A DNA stretch of 64,000 bases, taken from the NCBI GenBank assembly GCA_016719785.1, contig JADJYJ010000003.1, positions 248,001-312,000 of the forward strand, written 5' to 3'. The stretch comes from Candidatus Amarolinea dominans. GTDB taxonomy: Bacteria > Chloroflexota > Anaerolineae > SSC4 > Amarolineaceae. The notes below the pieces were generated by a model that made no database searches, was not told where the DNA came from, and saw nothing but the letters and a program-made list of their open reading frames with translations. Both the position numbers and the translations under genes were made by a program. Positions 45,106 to 53,082 of the stretch are shown in pieces (positions within the stretch are counted from its first letter, which is position 1; the number at the start of each line of letters is the position of its first letter).

Positions 45106-46987
45106 CGGTGGCGCCGAAGTAGCCGGCGATGATCATGACATCAATCACATCCAGATCGCCGTCGCCGGCGCCGTTGGAGTCCACATCGTACAGCCCTGCG
45201 TACGAGCCTTCGTTCCAGTAGTCCAGCACGGCCTGCGCGGCGAGCTGAATGTCGAGCACATCCACGCCATTGGCGCTGCAATTGGCGTTGGCCCAGGAAC
45301 AGACGTTGATCCACTGCGCGCTGAGTGGCCCCCAGTTGTTCAGGCTGTCGCGGCCGCGCGCGAGCGCCAGGTACTTGCCGGCGGCCAGGCCGTTGGTGTT
45401 CATCAACGCCCGGACGTTCTCGGTCGTGCTGTTGAAGTTGCCATCTACGGCCGTCATCGCCGCGCCGGTGCCTGGATCGCCGACCGGGACAGCGCCCTGC
45501 GCCACCAGGTAGGCTTCGGCGCCGGCAATCGTCTGGTTGCCATTTTGCGTATCGTTGATCTGCGCATTCAGGTAGAAGGAGAAGCCGGAGACGACGTTGG
45601 CCGGCGAGACGGTCAGGTTGGCGGCGTCCGGGCCAAACACCCGCATGTAGGGGCGATCGGCGATGCGCGCCGCGTACTTGAGCACCGGCAGCATGGTGTT
45701 GATGACGCCCGGCAGCAGGCTGCACGAGGTGAAGAAATCATTGCCGTACAGCTCGATGACGTAGGCCGGAACGCCCAACTCGCCGTAGCCCCAGTCACGT
45801 GTGTTGCCGCTGACCGGGTAGAGCGAATGGCTGACTTCGTAGGTGTTGCCGGTCAGCGTGTTGAACTTGTTGCCGATCGCCATCAACTCGGTGTTGTTGG
45901 GCGGCAGCACGGTCGTCCAGCCCCAGGGCACTAGGATCGAACCGGGTGAGGTGTAATTGTGAATGTTGATCATGAGGCCGGTGGTGGTGGGCGGCGCGGG
46001 ATCGGTGTCGCCCGGCCCGCGCTGATCAGGGATCAGGCTGCGCACCAGGTTTTCGTAGGCCTGGATCTCCGGCTCGGAACCGGGCGCGACCCCGCGGTAG
46101 GTCTGGTCACAGGGTGCAGTGGAGCCGCCGGCCACGTCCCATTTGAAGATGTGGTTGCGATTCAGGTCAACGCCGTACTGGCTGGAGCTGCTGGGCGGCC
46201 ATCCGCAGCTGCCCGCGCTGTTGTTGGTGTTCTTGCGCCAGTACCAGGGGCTGCCGTTGTAAGGCGGCTCGGTGCCCAGCTCGACCATGCGCCGGCCGTC
46301 CGGGTTGCTCTCCAGCACCACGTAGACCTCACGGTTGTCCAACAGCCAGGTGATGTCCGGGTCAACGCCGTAGTTACTAACCAGGGTCTGGATGAAACTC
46401 TTCATCAGTTCCGGACCAGGAATCTCGCGGGCGTGCAGGCCGCCATCTACGAAAAAGCGACCCGCTTTGGTCGGCGCGCCCAGCTCATTGGTGATGCGCG
46501 TCACCTGCAGGTCGTAGCCGGGGATGGTCTGGCCGCCGGGGTTGGTGCAGCCGCCCTGGTTCGCACACCAACTGCTGCCGTAGGTCTGCGTTTCGAGCAG
46601 GTTGGGGTTGGCCGCCACATAGCCGGCCAGCCAACTGTTGAGATCGGCCAGCTTGGAATAGCAGCTCGGCCACACGTCTGGCTGCGCCGGCGCCTCGCCC
46701 AGCACGACCACCGTGTAGCCCAGTTGGCGCAGGCCATCAATCTCAGCCTGCGTCAGGTTCAACTCGGTCTGCCCGGCCTCGAAGGCTTCATCGTACAGCG
46801 GCAGTCGCCGCGCCAGGTCGGCAAAATCGGCCACCGACTGCACCACAACCTGGCTGCGAAAGCGCGCCGGGGGGTCGGGCGGGAGCGTCAGCGCACCCGC
46901 CGGGGACACATCAGGCGGCGCGGCCAGCGTCATCGCAGGCAGCGCCAACACCACGATCAGACACAACACCAACCACCGTTGCTTCAT
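45098..46987 (-). CDS. Secreted M14 zinc carboxypeptidase with C-terminal dockerin-like domain
   Basis: 629 aa, with GGGAGAGG five bases before the ATG and the signal peptide WLVLCLIVVLALPAMTLA. The M14 fold has zinc ligands His185 and Glu188 (HAREIPGPE) and His343 (INIHNYTS), and the catalytic Glu412 (VIELYG). A beta-sandwich follows, then two dockerin-like EF-type segments (ANGVDVLDIQLAAQAVLDYW, DVDSNGAGDGDLDVIDVMII) at the end. It should trim C-terminal residues from peptides outside the cell. The dockerin-like tail suggests attachment to a cohesin-like or surface partner, which is not present in this window. The gene follows bcp by 11 bases on the same strand. Confidence 0.93.
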   Translation of the reverse strand: MKQRWLVLCLIVVLALPAMTLAAPPDVSPAGALTLPPDPPARFRSQVVVQSVADFADLARRLPLYDEAFEAGQTELNLTQAEIDGLRQLGYTVVVLGEAPAQPDVWPSCYSKLADLNSWLAGYVAANPNLLETQTYGSSWCANQGGCTNPGGQTIPGYDLQVTRITNELGAPTKAGRFFVDGGLHAREIPGPELMKSFIQTLVSNYGVDPDITWLLDNREVYVVLESNPDGRRMVELGTEPPYNGSPWYWRKNTNNSAGSCGWPPSSSSQYGVDLNRNHIFKWDVAGGSTAPCDQTYRGVAPGSEPEIQAYENLVRSLIPDQRGPGDTDPAPPTTTGLMINIHNYTSPGSILVPWGWTTVLPPNNTELMAIGNKFNTLTGNTYEVSHSLYPVSGNTRDWGYGELGVPAYVIELYGNDFFTSCSLLPGVINTMLPVLKYAARIADRPYMRVFGPDAANLTVSPANVVSGFSFYLNAQINDTQNGNQTIAGAEAYLVAQGAVPVGDPGTGAAMTAVDGNFNSTTENVRALMNTNGLAAGKYLALARGRDSLNNWGPLSAQWINVCSWANANCSANGVDVLDIQLAAQAVLDYWNEGSYAGLYDVDSNGAGDGDLDVIDVMIIAGYFGATGP

Positions 46988-46998
46988 CGAACCTCTCC

Positions 46999-47460
46999 CT
47001 ACTTCAGAGCCTGTAACGCCCTTTCCACACTTTCGCTCGGGCTGACCTTGATCTGGATATCGGCCAGCCTGCCGTTCTCGTCAATCACGACGTGACTGCG
47101 CACAACGCCCATGACCTTCTTGCCGTACATGGATTTCTCGCCCCAGGCGCCATAGGCCTCTGTCACCGCGTGGTCTTCATCGGCCAGCAGGCGGAAGGGG
47201 AGATCGAACTTGGTCTTGAACCGGGTGTGCGACTTGACGCCGTCCGGGCTGATGCCCAGGACGATGGCGTTCCGCTCCTCGATCTGCAGATAGGCATCAC
47301 GAAAGCCGCACGCCTGCGCGGTGCAGCCTGGGGTATCATCCTTGGGGTAGAAGTAGAGCACCACGCGCCTGCCGGCCAGGTCAGCCAGGCGCACGGTCTC
47401 GCCGTTGTCGCCGGGCAGTGCAAAATCGGGAGCGGGGTCGCCAATCTTGAGGATTGTCAT
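46999..47460 (-). CDS. bcp: Peroxiredoxin, BCP/PrxQ type
   Basis: 153 aa from the ATG at 47460; a TTG one codon upstream is less likely. The thioredoxin-fold sequence carries YFYPKDDTPGCTAQACGFRD, with peroxidatic Cys46 and resolving Cys51 five residues apart, as in alpha-type PrxQ. It reduces hydrogen peroxide and organic hydroperoxides using thioredoxin in the cytoplasm. The C-terminal VVIDENGRLADIQIKV is normal and the length is typical. It is the first gene of a short minus-strand transcript that continues into the M14 peptidase. Confidence 0.95.
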   Translation of the reverse strand: MTILKIGDPAPDFALPGDNGETVRLADLAGRRVVLYFYPKDDTPGCTAQACGFRDAYLQIEERNAIVLGISPDGVKSHTRFKTKFDLPFRLLADEDHAVTEAYGAWGEKSMYGKKVMGVVRSHVVIDENGRLADIQIKVSPSESVERALQALK

Positions 47461-47652
47461 CAATTCTTTCGAGCCTTTCTGGACACATGTTGGCGGGAGA
47501 CAGCCATCGCAAACAGAATCGTCTTCGACGCGGGGCAGATTGTACCGCAGGCAGCGAACGAGGGCAAGTGCGAACAGGTATAGGTTGGGGACTACTGAGC
47601 GGCGTCGGGGCTGCCCAACTGCCAGGGGTAAATCATGCGCTCGCCCGCCGGC

Positions 47653-47955
47653 TTACCGTACAGCCCCACAACCCGGTACGCTAAACACGCTCGTTTCGAA
47701 AACCGGGCCAAGCACCTCTTGCTGCAGCCGCTTCAGCCAAAGCATCTGCATCAAACCGGTGTCGCAGAGGAAGACCTTCGGAGTCTTGGTGAGTTCGGCG
47801 CGGAGATTGCGACTGTGGGGCCGCACGATCTTGATGACATAGGTCTGTTCCAGGAGAAACAGATAGCGTTCGACGGTAGGGCGTGACAGATCGCAGGTGT
47901 TCGAAAGCTCGGCGATGTTGAGCAGATTGTTGCTTTGCGCGGCCAGAAGAAAAAT
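47653..47955 (-). pseudogene. DUF4143 ATPase fragment
   Basis: The minus strand reads LLAAQSNNLLNIAELSNTCD, LSRPTVERYLFLLEQTYVI, IVRPHSRNLRAELTKTPKVF and LCDTGLMQMLWLKRLQQEVL to a stop at 47653-47655. This is the middle of an AAA/DUF4143 protein: the winged-helix linker and the start of DUF4143. The P-loop part and the C-terminus are missing. It breaks off near 47955 where the sequence turns AT-rich. It is not the missing piece of the gene at 40521-41613, since the overlap in domains differs in sequence. Confidence 0.75.
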
Positions 47956-48209
47956 ATAAGTATACCTACACTTTACACCAGATAAAAGTATAAGTCAAGA
48001 TGAAGAATTATTGAAAAGAAATCCCAAACGTAACCACATTTTTTAGCGCAGAGGAATCGCACCTTGCGTCGGGATGTCGGTTCGTGCATGCTGACGTATA
48101 CTTTTGGTATGCACAGAAAGACCAAATCAATCATGTTGTGCATGTTGCCGACACAGATGTTTCTAACCAGATTCGGCTCCGCCGCCTGGAACAGGTAACC
48201 TGTTTCGGG

Positions 48210-48420
48210 GTTGTGGGCTGTTAGAACGGGGCGCCCCCCCCCCCCGGTTGGGGGGGGGAGAAAAAAAAAGGTGGAACCCAAACAACAAGAAAAAAAAAAA
48301 AAAAAAAAAAAACTTTTCACAGTCGCTTTCGTTTTTGTTGTAAGAGGGAAAAAAAGAGAACAAAGGCGGCGGCCCACCCCAGGGGGGGGCGGGGGGGGGG
48401 GCCCGGTCGGTTGGGGCGCC
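48210..48420. other. Homopolymer-rich stretch, probably a sequencing or assembly artefact
   Basis: Within 210 bases there are runs of at least 12 C, 9 G, 9 A, about 22 A, 9 G and 10 G. Nothing else in the window looks like this. The preceding 250 bases are unusually AT-rich. The stretch separates the DUF4143 fragment from the corrupted CHAT gene, and a low-quality read bridge or misjoin is the simplest explanation. Confidence 0.7.
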
Positions 48421-48519
48421 CCACCGCTGCGCCCGGCGACCACGCTGCCGGCCCTCGTCGGGTTTTGGCAATCGGCCCTCCCGAGCAGTTTTCGCCCGCC
48501 GCGGACGGGTCCGACTGCG

Positions 48520-49834
48520 CCTCACCATCTCTCATTGACATTCCCTGGGAGTATCTCTTCGACAGCCTGACAAACCGTTTCCTTGCACTTTCTATTGATA
48601 CACCCATCGTCCGCTACCTCGATCTGCCAGAGGCAATCACGCCTTTGACAGTGCATCCTCCGCTCTCCGCGTTAGTCATGATCGCCAGCCCTTCCGACCT
48701 CAATCCACTTGACACAGAACAAGAATGGGCAAAACTCAAAGAAGCTGTCTCTGACCTGGAACAAAAGGGCCTACTGGTGATGGACCGTCTCGAGACTTGT
48801 ACACTCACCACTATGCAGCAGCGCACCCCAGCATCCCCCAATTTCCCCTCTCTCTGGGTCAGCGCACCCCCCCAACCTCCCCCCCCCCTGGCGGCGGTTT
48901 TGATCCGGCTGCCGGCAGCGGCATTCTTTTCATGGAAGACGAAACAGGTCACAGCCAGGCAATCAATGCCTTTCGCCTCGGCACCCTTTTACACGACCAC
49001 AAGTCACTGCGTCTCGCCGTGTTGAATGCCTGTGAAGGGGGACGAGCCTCTCGCAGCGATCCGTTTGGCGGCGTTTGTCAAAGTCTACTACAACAAGGCA
49101 TCCCCGCTGTCATTGCTATGCAGTTCGAAGTAACAGATAAGACCGCCATCGTTCTGACGCATTCATTCTATCAGGCCCTGGCAGACGGATACCCGGTTGA
49201 CGCTGCGCTGGCGGAGGCCCGCAAGTCAATCTTCATCAGCAACGATCTGAATGGGGCCCGCCGGGGGGCCGGAGGGCCGGTGGTGAGCGCCGCGGCCTCT
49301 GATCCATTTGCCGCCCAAGCATTGCCTGAACGCGTTCCACAGACCCAGACAGCGATCGCACCCCCAGTAGTTCCGCACATTCAACCTGCGAACGCCCAGG
49401 CGCAACCGGCGCAACCTGCAGATTCCACCCGGCAGCCAGCGCGCAGTCGTACATGGGCCTGGTTTGGGTTGACACTGGCGCTGGTCGCTCTCATAGGTGT
49501 AATCGGTTGGCAATTCTTGCCATGGCGTGGAGTTGACCGCTCTTCGACCTCTACGGCCAGCAGCATCACCGCAACCAGATCGCTGGCAACCCTAACTGCC
49601 CCCACGCCGGCGCTTGCTTTCACTACACCAACGGTCAGTGCAGCGGTTCCAGCAATGGGGACAGGTTCGGCGCCTGCTCTGCGAGTCCGACAGCACCGCA
49701 CGGTGCCACACGGGCAAGGGCGAACTGCGGGTCAGCACCAAGCAAGATCCGCTCGCGCCGGTGCGGCAACATCTGAGTGGCCCCCTTCGCGACGGCGTCG
49801 CCTCTGTGCGATGGGCTCGCTAGGTGAGGTTTAG
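48520..49834 (+). pseudogene. CHAT-domain protein with transmembrane segment, corrupted
   Basis: Typical CHAT protein sequence is readable: IDIPWEYLFDSLTNRFLALS, VRYLDLPEAITPLTVHPP, LRLAVLNACEGGRASRSDPF (catalytic Cys region) and GIPAVIAMQFEVTDKTAIVL. Where HFIGHGGFD with the catalytic His should lie (48830-48900), the sequence is a C-rich jumble and the frame changes. The usual EWGTPVLY end near 49250 is replaced by G-rich sequence. A Pro/Gln-rich linker and one transmembrane span (WFGLTLALVALIGVIGWQFL) follow, then a tail that appears frameshifted. The corrupted blocks resemble the artefact at 48.2-48.4 kb, so the real genome may contain an intact gene. Confidence 0.7.
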
Positions 49835-49855
49835 TCGTCAATCGGTTCCTCTACA

Positions 49856-50728
49856 TCACCTGACCACCACCGCGCAGGGGACGAAGAAGCTGTCGTAGCC
49901 GGACGATGGGGCGTTGACCGCGGCGCGGTAGCGCAGGCCGGTGGATGACCCGCCGTCCAGGTTGACGGCCTGCACCAGGCCCAGGTCGGACGCGGCCAGG
50001 AAGGCCGCAAACCCGGCCAGGGTGGCGGAGGTGACATCGGCGATGAAGATGACGCGGCCCTGGCTGTCCACCCCCGCCGCGGTGCGGGCCGCAGGGTCGC
50101 TGTCGTTCAGGCCGGACACCGGCTGACCGCCGCGCACCAACATGGGCCAGCCCTGCAAGCCCAGGCGCAAAGCATCGCTGACGCTGCCCGGCGCCGCGGC
50201 CAGGCTGGCCTTGTTGCCGCGCACCAGCAGCACGCCGCCCCAACCGGCCCGCAGCGGCGCCAGCACCCCTTCCGGTCCGGCCAGCAGACCGATGTGGCGA
50301 TTTTCATTCTGGTCGGTGGTCAGGTAGAAGCCGCAGTTGATGGCCGCCAGCGCGTCCCGTTCGTTCAGCCAGGCCCCCACCGTTTGCATCTGATCGGGAT
50401 TGGCGCTGAACGCGATATCGAAACGCACCACGGTCGGATCGAGGCGCAAGGCCAACCGCGCCGCTTGGCCCAGATTGCGGCGAATCTCTGCGCCGGCGAA
50501 GAGCGGCTGCCAACCGCTGTCCAGGTTGGGATCCCCTCGCGTCGGCGGGGCCGTGATGGGCGTGAGAAGCGCCGGCGTGGGGTCCTGGAGTTGGGGCGTG
50601 GGAACCTCGCACGCAGCGAGCAGGATGCACAGAAGGCAGAGGATGAGCTGAGTCGCCACGCCTGGCATCGTGCGCACGCGGCGGAAGCTGTGAAGTTCAA
50701 TGAACCTGTTGGCCGATGGGTGTGACAT
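49856..50728 (-). CDS. Phosphodiester glycosidase (NAGPA-like) lipoprotein
   Basis: 290 aa from the start at 50728, which follows the upstream glycosyltransferase by 14 bases; a start at 50668 would give a tidier lipoprotein signal (ATQLILCLLCILLAAC, lipobox LAAC). The domain shows NAGPA hallmarks: INCGFYLTTDQNENRHIGLL, ARTAAGVDSQGRVIFIADV and the conserved AVNLDGGSSTGLRYR. Members remove or process sugar-1-phosphodiesters and occur in exopolysaccharide and cell-wall teichuronic pathways. It is the last gene of the minus-strand exopolysaccharide operon, so a role in trimming the exported polymer is inferred. Confidence 0.87.
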   Translation of the reverse strand: MSHPSANRFIELHSFRRVRTMPGVATQLILCLLCILLAACEVPTPQLQDPTPALLTPITAPPTRGDPNLDSGWQPLFAGAEIRRNLGQAARLALRLDPTVVRFDIAFSANPDQMQTVGAWLNERDALAAINCGFYLTTDQNENRHIGLLAGPEGVLAPLRAGWGGVLLVRGNKASLAAAPGSVSDALRLGLQGWPMLVRGGQPVSGLNDSDPAARTAAGVDSQGRVIFIADVTSATLAGFAAFLAASDLGLVQAVNLDGGSSTGLRYRAAVNAPSSGYDSFFVPCAVVVR

Positions 50729-50742
50729 GCTGATGTGCCGCC

Positions 50743-51849
50743 TTAGGCCCCGTGCAGGATGCGCGTGAACAGCTCTTCGTAGCGATCGGTGATCTGTTCC
50801 CAGCGGTAGTGCGCGTCCGCGTGCGCCAGAGCGCGGCGGCGGTACGTCTCCACGGTTTGCGGCGAGGCCAGCAAATGATCCAGCACCGGTTTCAGCCCCG
50901 CGCTGCCTTGACGGCCATCGTAGACCAGCCCCGCATCACCGATGGCCTCCCGATTTTCGGGGATGTCGTTGGCAACGACGCAGTTGCCCAGGGCCATCGC
51001 TTCCAGCAGAGCCGGGTGGGTGCCGCCCACCTCCGATGGCTCGACGAACAGATAGGCATTGCTGCACAGCTCCCGGTAGCCCTGGCCGAAGACATAGCCG
51101 GTGAACAACGTGCTCGGCCCGGCCAGGCGGTGCAGATGGGCAATGTAGTCGGCCTGGTACGGCGCATCGCCCACCACCACGCAGCGGTAGCCGCTGTCCA
51201 GCCCCTGGCAGGCCTCGATCAGGTGATGGACGCAGTTTTCGGGCACCAGTCGTCCCACGAAGAGGACATAACGCTGCGGCTCCAGCCCGAAGCGGCTCAG
51301 GGTTTCGCCGGGCGGCAGGCGGCCGATGTCCGCGCCGTAGGCAATGACCGCGGCCGGCGCGCGCTGAAAGCGGTTCTGATAGTAGGCCGCAACCACCTGC
51401 GAATCGGTGATGAAGGCGTTGGGCAGGCGCAGCGCCAGGTGTTCGGCCATCTGAATGTAGCGCGCCGCCCACGCGCCCCACTTGGCCCGCCGCCAATCCA
51501 GGCCGTCCACATGCAGGATGACCTTCTGCCCGGCCAGGCGCGGAATCCAGCTCACGATGCTGTTGCCCGCGATGACCATCAGCACCAGGTCATAACCCTG
51601 GCCCAGCGCATGCAGCGCGCTCAGCGTGGTGTGAACGATGGTATCCAGGTGCTTGTGGCGCAGGGTGGGCAGCTTGACCAGGCGCACCCCGCGGTAGCGG
51701 TTGCCCGCGACCTGGATATGCGGCACGCGGCAGTAGACCGTCACCTCATGCCCGCGGCCGGCCAGGTGGGCGCTCAACTCTTCCATCATCGTCTCGAAGC
51801 CGCCGTAGTTCGCGGGAATACCGCGGCCGCCCATCAGTGCAATTCTCAT
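50743..51849 (-). CDS. Glycosyltransferase family 4, DUF1972/rhamnosyltransferase-like
   Basis: 368 aa. The N-terminus MRIALMGGRGIPANYGGFET is diagnostic of the DUF1972 subgroup of GT4 enzymes, often annotated as rhamnosyl- or galactosyltransferases. The C-terminal Rossmann domain has the donor-binding region EPSEVGGTHPALLEAMALGN. It is a retaining, metal-independent, cytoplasmic enzyme acting on lipid-linked repeat units. Spacing is 16 bases after the preceding GT4 gene and 14 bases before the glycosidase gene, so it is within one operon. The exact sugar cannot be told from sequence. Confidence 0.92.
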   Translation of the reverse strand: MRIALMGGRGIPANYGGFETMMEELSAHLAGRGHEVTVYCRVPHIQVAGNRYRGVRLVKLPTLRHKHLDTIVHTTLSALHALGQGYDLVLMVIAGNSIVSWIPRLAGQKVILHVDGLDWRRAKWGAWAARYIQMAEHLALRLPNAFITDSQVVAAYYQNRFQRAPAAVIAYGADIGRLPPGETLSRFGLEPQRYVLFVGRLVPENCVHHLIEACQGLDSGYRCVVVGDAPYQADYIAHLHRLAGPSTLFTGYVFGQGYRELCSNAYLFVEPSEVGGTHPALLEAMALGNCVVANDIPENREAIGDAGLVYDGRQGSAGLKPVLDHLLASPQTVETYRRRALAHADAHYRWEQITDRYEELFTRILHGA

Positions 51850-51865
51850 ACGTTCTTCCCAGCTC

Positions 51866-53082
51866 TTACGGATTTAGTTCAGTCAGCGCGGCGTAGACCG
51901 CCTCTATGCGCTGCACGTGCTGCGCCAGCGTGAATTGGCCGGCGACGCGCGTCCGCCCGGCAGCGCCCAGACGCCGGGCCTGCGCCGGATCGCCCAACAG
52001 GCGGGCCAGCGCCGCGGCCAACATCGCCGCGTCGCCTGGCGCCACCAGGTAGCCGGTCTCGTCTTCCATGATCAAGTCCTCCGGCCCGCCCCGCGTCGCC
52101 ACCACCGGCAGTCCCAGCGCCATGCCTTCCAGCACGGTCAGGCCAAAGCCTTCCATCGTGGTGGTCGGCACGGCCAGCACATCAAAGGTCTGCATGATCT
52201 CCGGCACCTGCGCCCGCGGCACCTCACCGGTGAAAATCACGCGGCCGGCCAGCGGCCCGCTGTTGGCCTGTGCCAGCAGGGCCTGGCGCAGCGGTTCATA
52301 CACCGGCAGTGCGCCGCCCACCAGCACGAAGCGCGCGGTGGGCCATTGGCTGCTCAGGCGGGCGGCCGCGTCCAGGAAAACCGCCTGCCCCTTGATCGGG
52401 GCGATGCGGCCGACCATGCCGACCACCGGCGCGGCGCCCAGCCCCAACTCGGCGCGCACCGCAGCCGCAGGTCGTCGCGGGGTAAATGCCGCCAGATCCA
52501 GCCCATCCGCCGCCACATGCAGGCGAGGGTCGGTCCGCCGGCGACCCCACTGGCTGGCCACAGCCCGGCTGTTGACGATGACCGCGACAGACAGGCTGAG
52601 CATGGCCCGGCAAAGCAGGTCACGCAGACGGTTGCCCACCGGCAGGCGTTCGCGCACGTGCCAGACGTGCGGCAGGCCGGCCAGCCGTGCGGCCAGAGCA
52701 CCGTCCAGCGCGGCGCTGCTGTTGGTATGCACCAGCGCCGCCTGCTCCTTTCGCAGCCACGCGGCCAGGCGCATCACCGACGGTGGCAGCCGCAGCGCCA
52801 GGCCCGCCAACGCCCGCGGGAGCGTAAATCTTGCCTGGTGCGCGGCGCGGCCAACGGCCACACGCGCCAGGGCACGCCGGCCTGCGTCAGGGCCTGGCTG
52901 AACGGCCCGGCAAAGGGCAGCAGCACCAGCGGTCGCCAAGCCGCCGGGTCCAGATGCGTCGCCAGGTCGAGCAGCATCGCCTCCGCGCCCGCCCAGTAGC
53001 CGGTGGCGTTGATGAAAACGACGCGGCGACCGGCGGCCGCCGGAATTTTCAAGACCGCGGAAGTCCTCTTCGCTACAGACAT
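51866..53082 (-). CDS. Glycosyltransferase family 4 (one frameshift)
   Basis: The natural start is the ATG at 53082 (MSVAKRTSAVLKIPAAAGRR, then VVFINATGYWAGAEAM, a good GT4 N-terminus). After TRQD near 52833 the frame changes, and the enzyme continues as FTLPRALAGLALRLPPSVMR to the C-terminus. The donor site is EGFGLTVLEGMALGLPVVAT with the E-x7-E motif. With the frame repaired the length (about 406 aa) is normal. The apparent alternative N-terminus in the downstream frame (Arg/Gly-rich) is not protein-like. The start overlaps the stop of the upstream membrane glycosyltransferase by 10 bases. A sequence error of one base is likely. Confidence 0.85.

Noticed and set aside
45200..45940. Plus-strand frames opposite the M14 carboxypeptidase and other exopolysaccharide genes.
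   Set aside because: The minus strand encodes complete, motif-bearing proteins; the opposite frames have no family resemblance.
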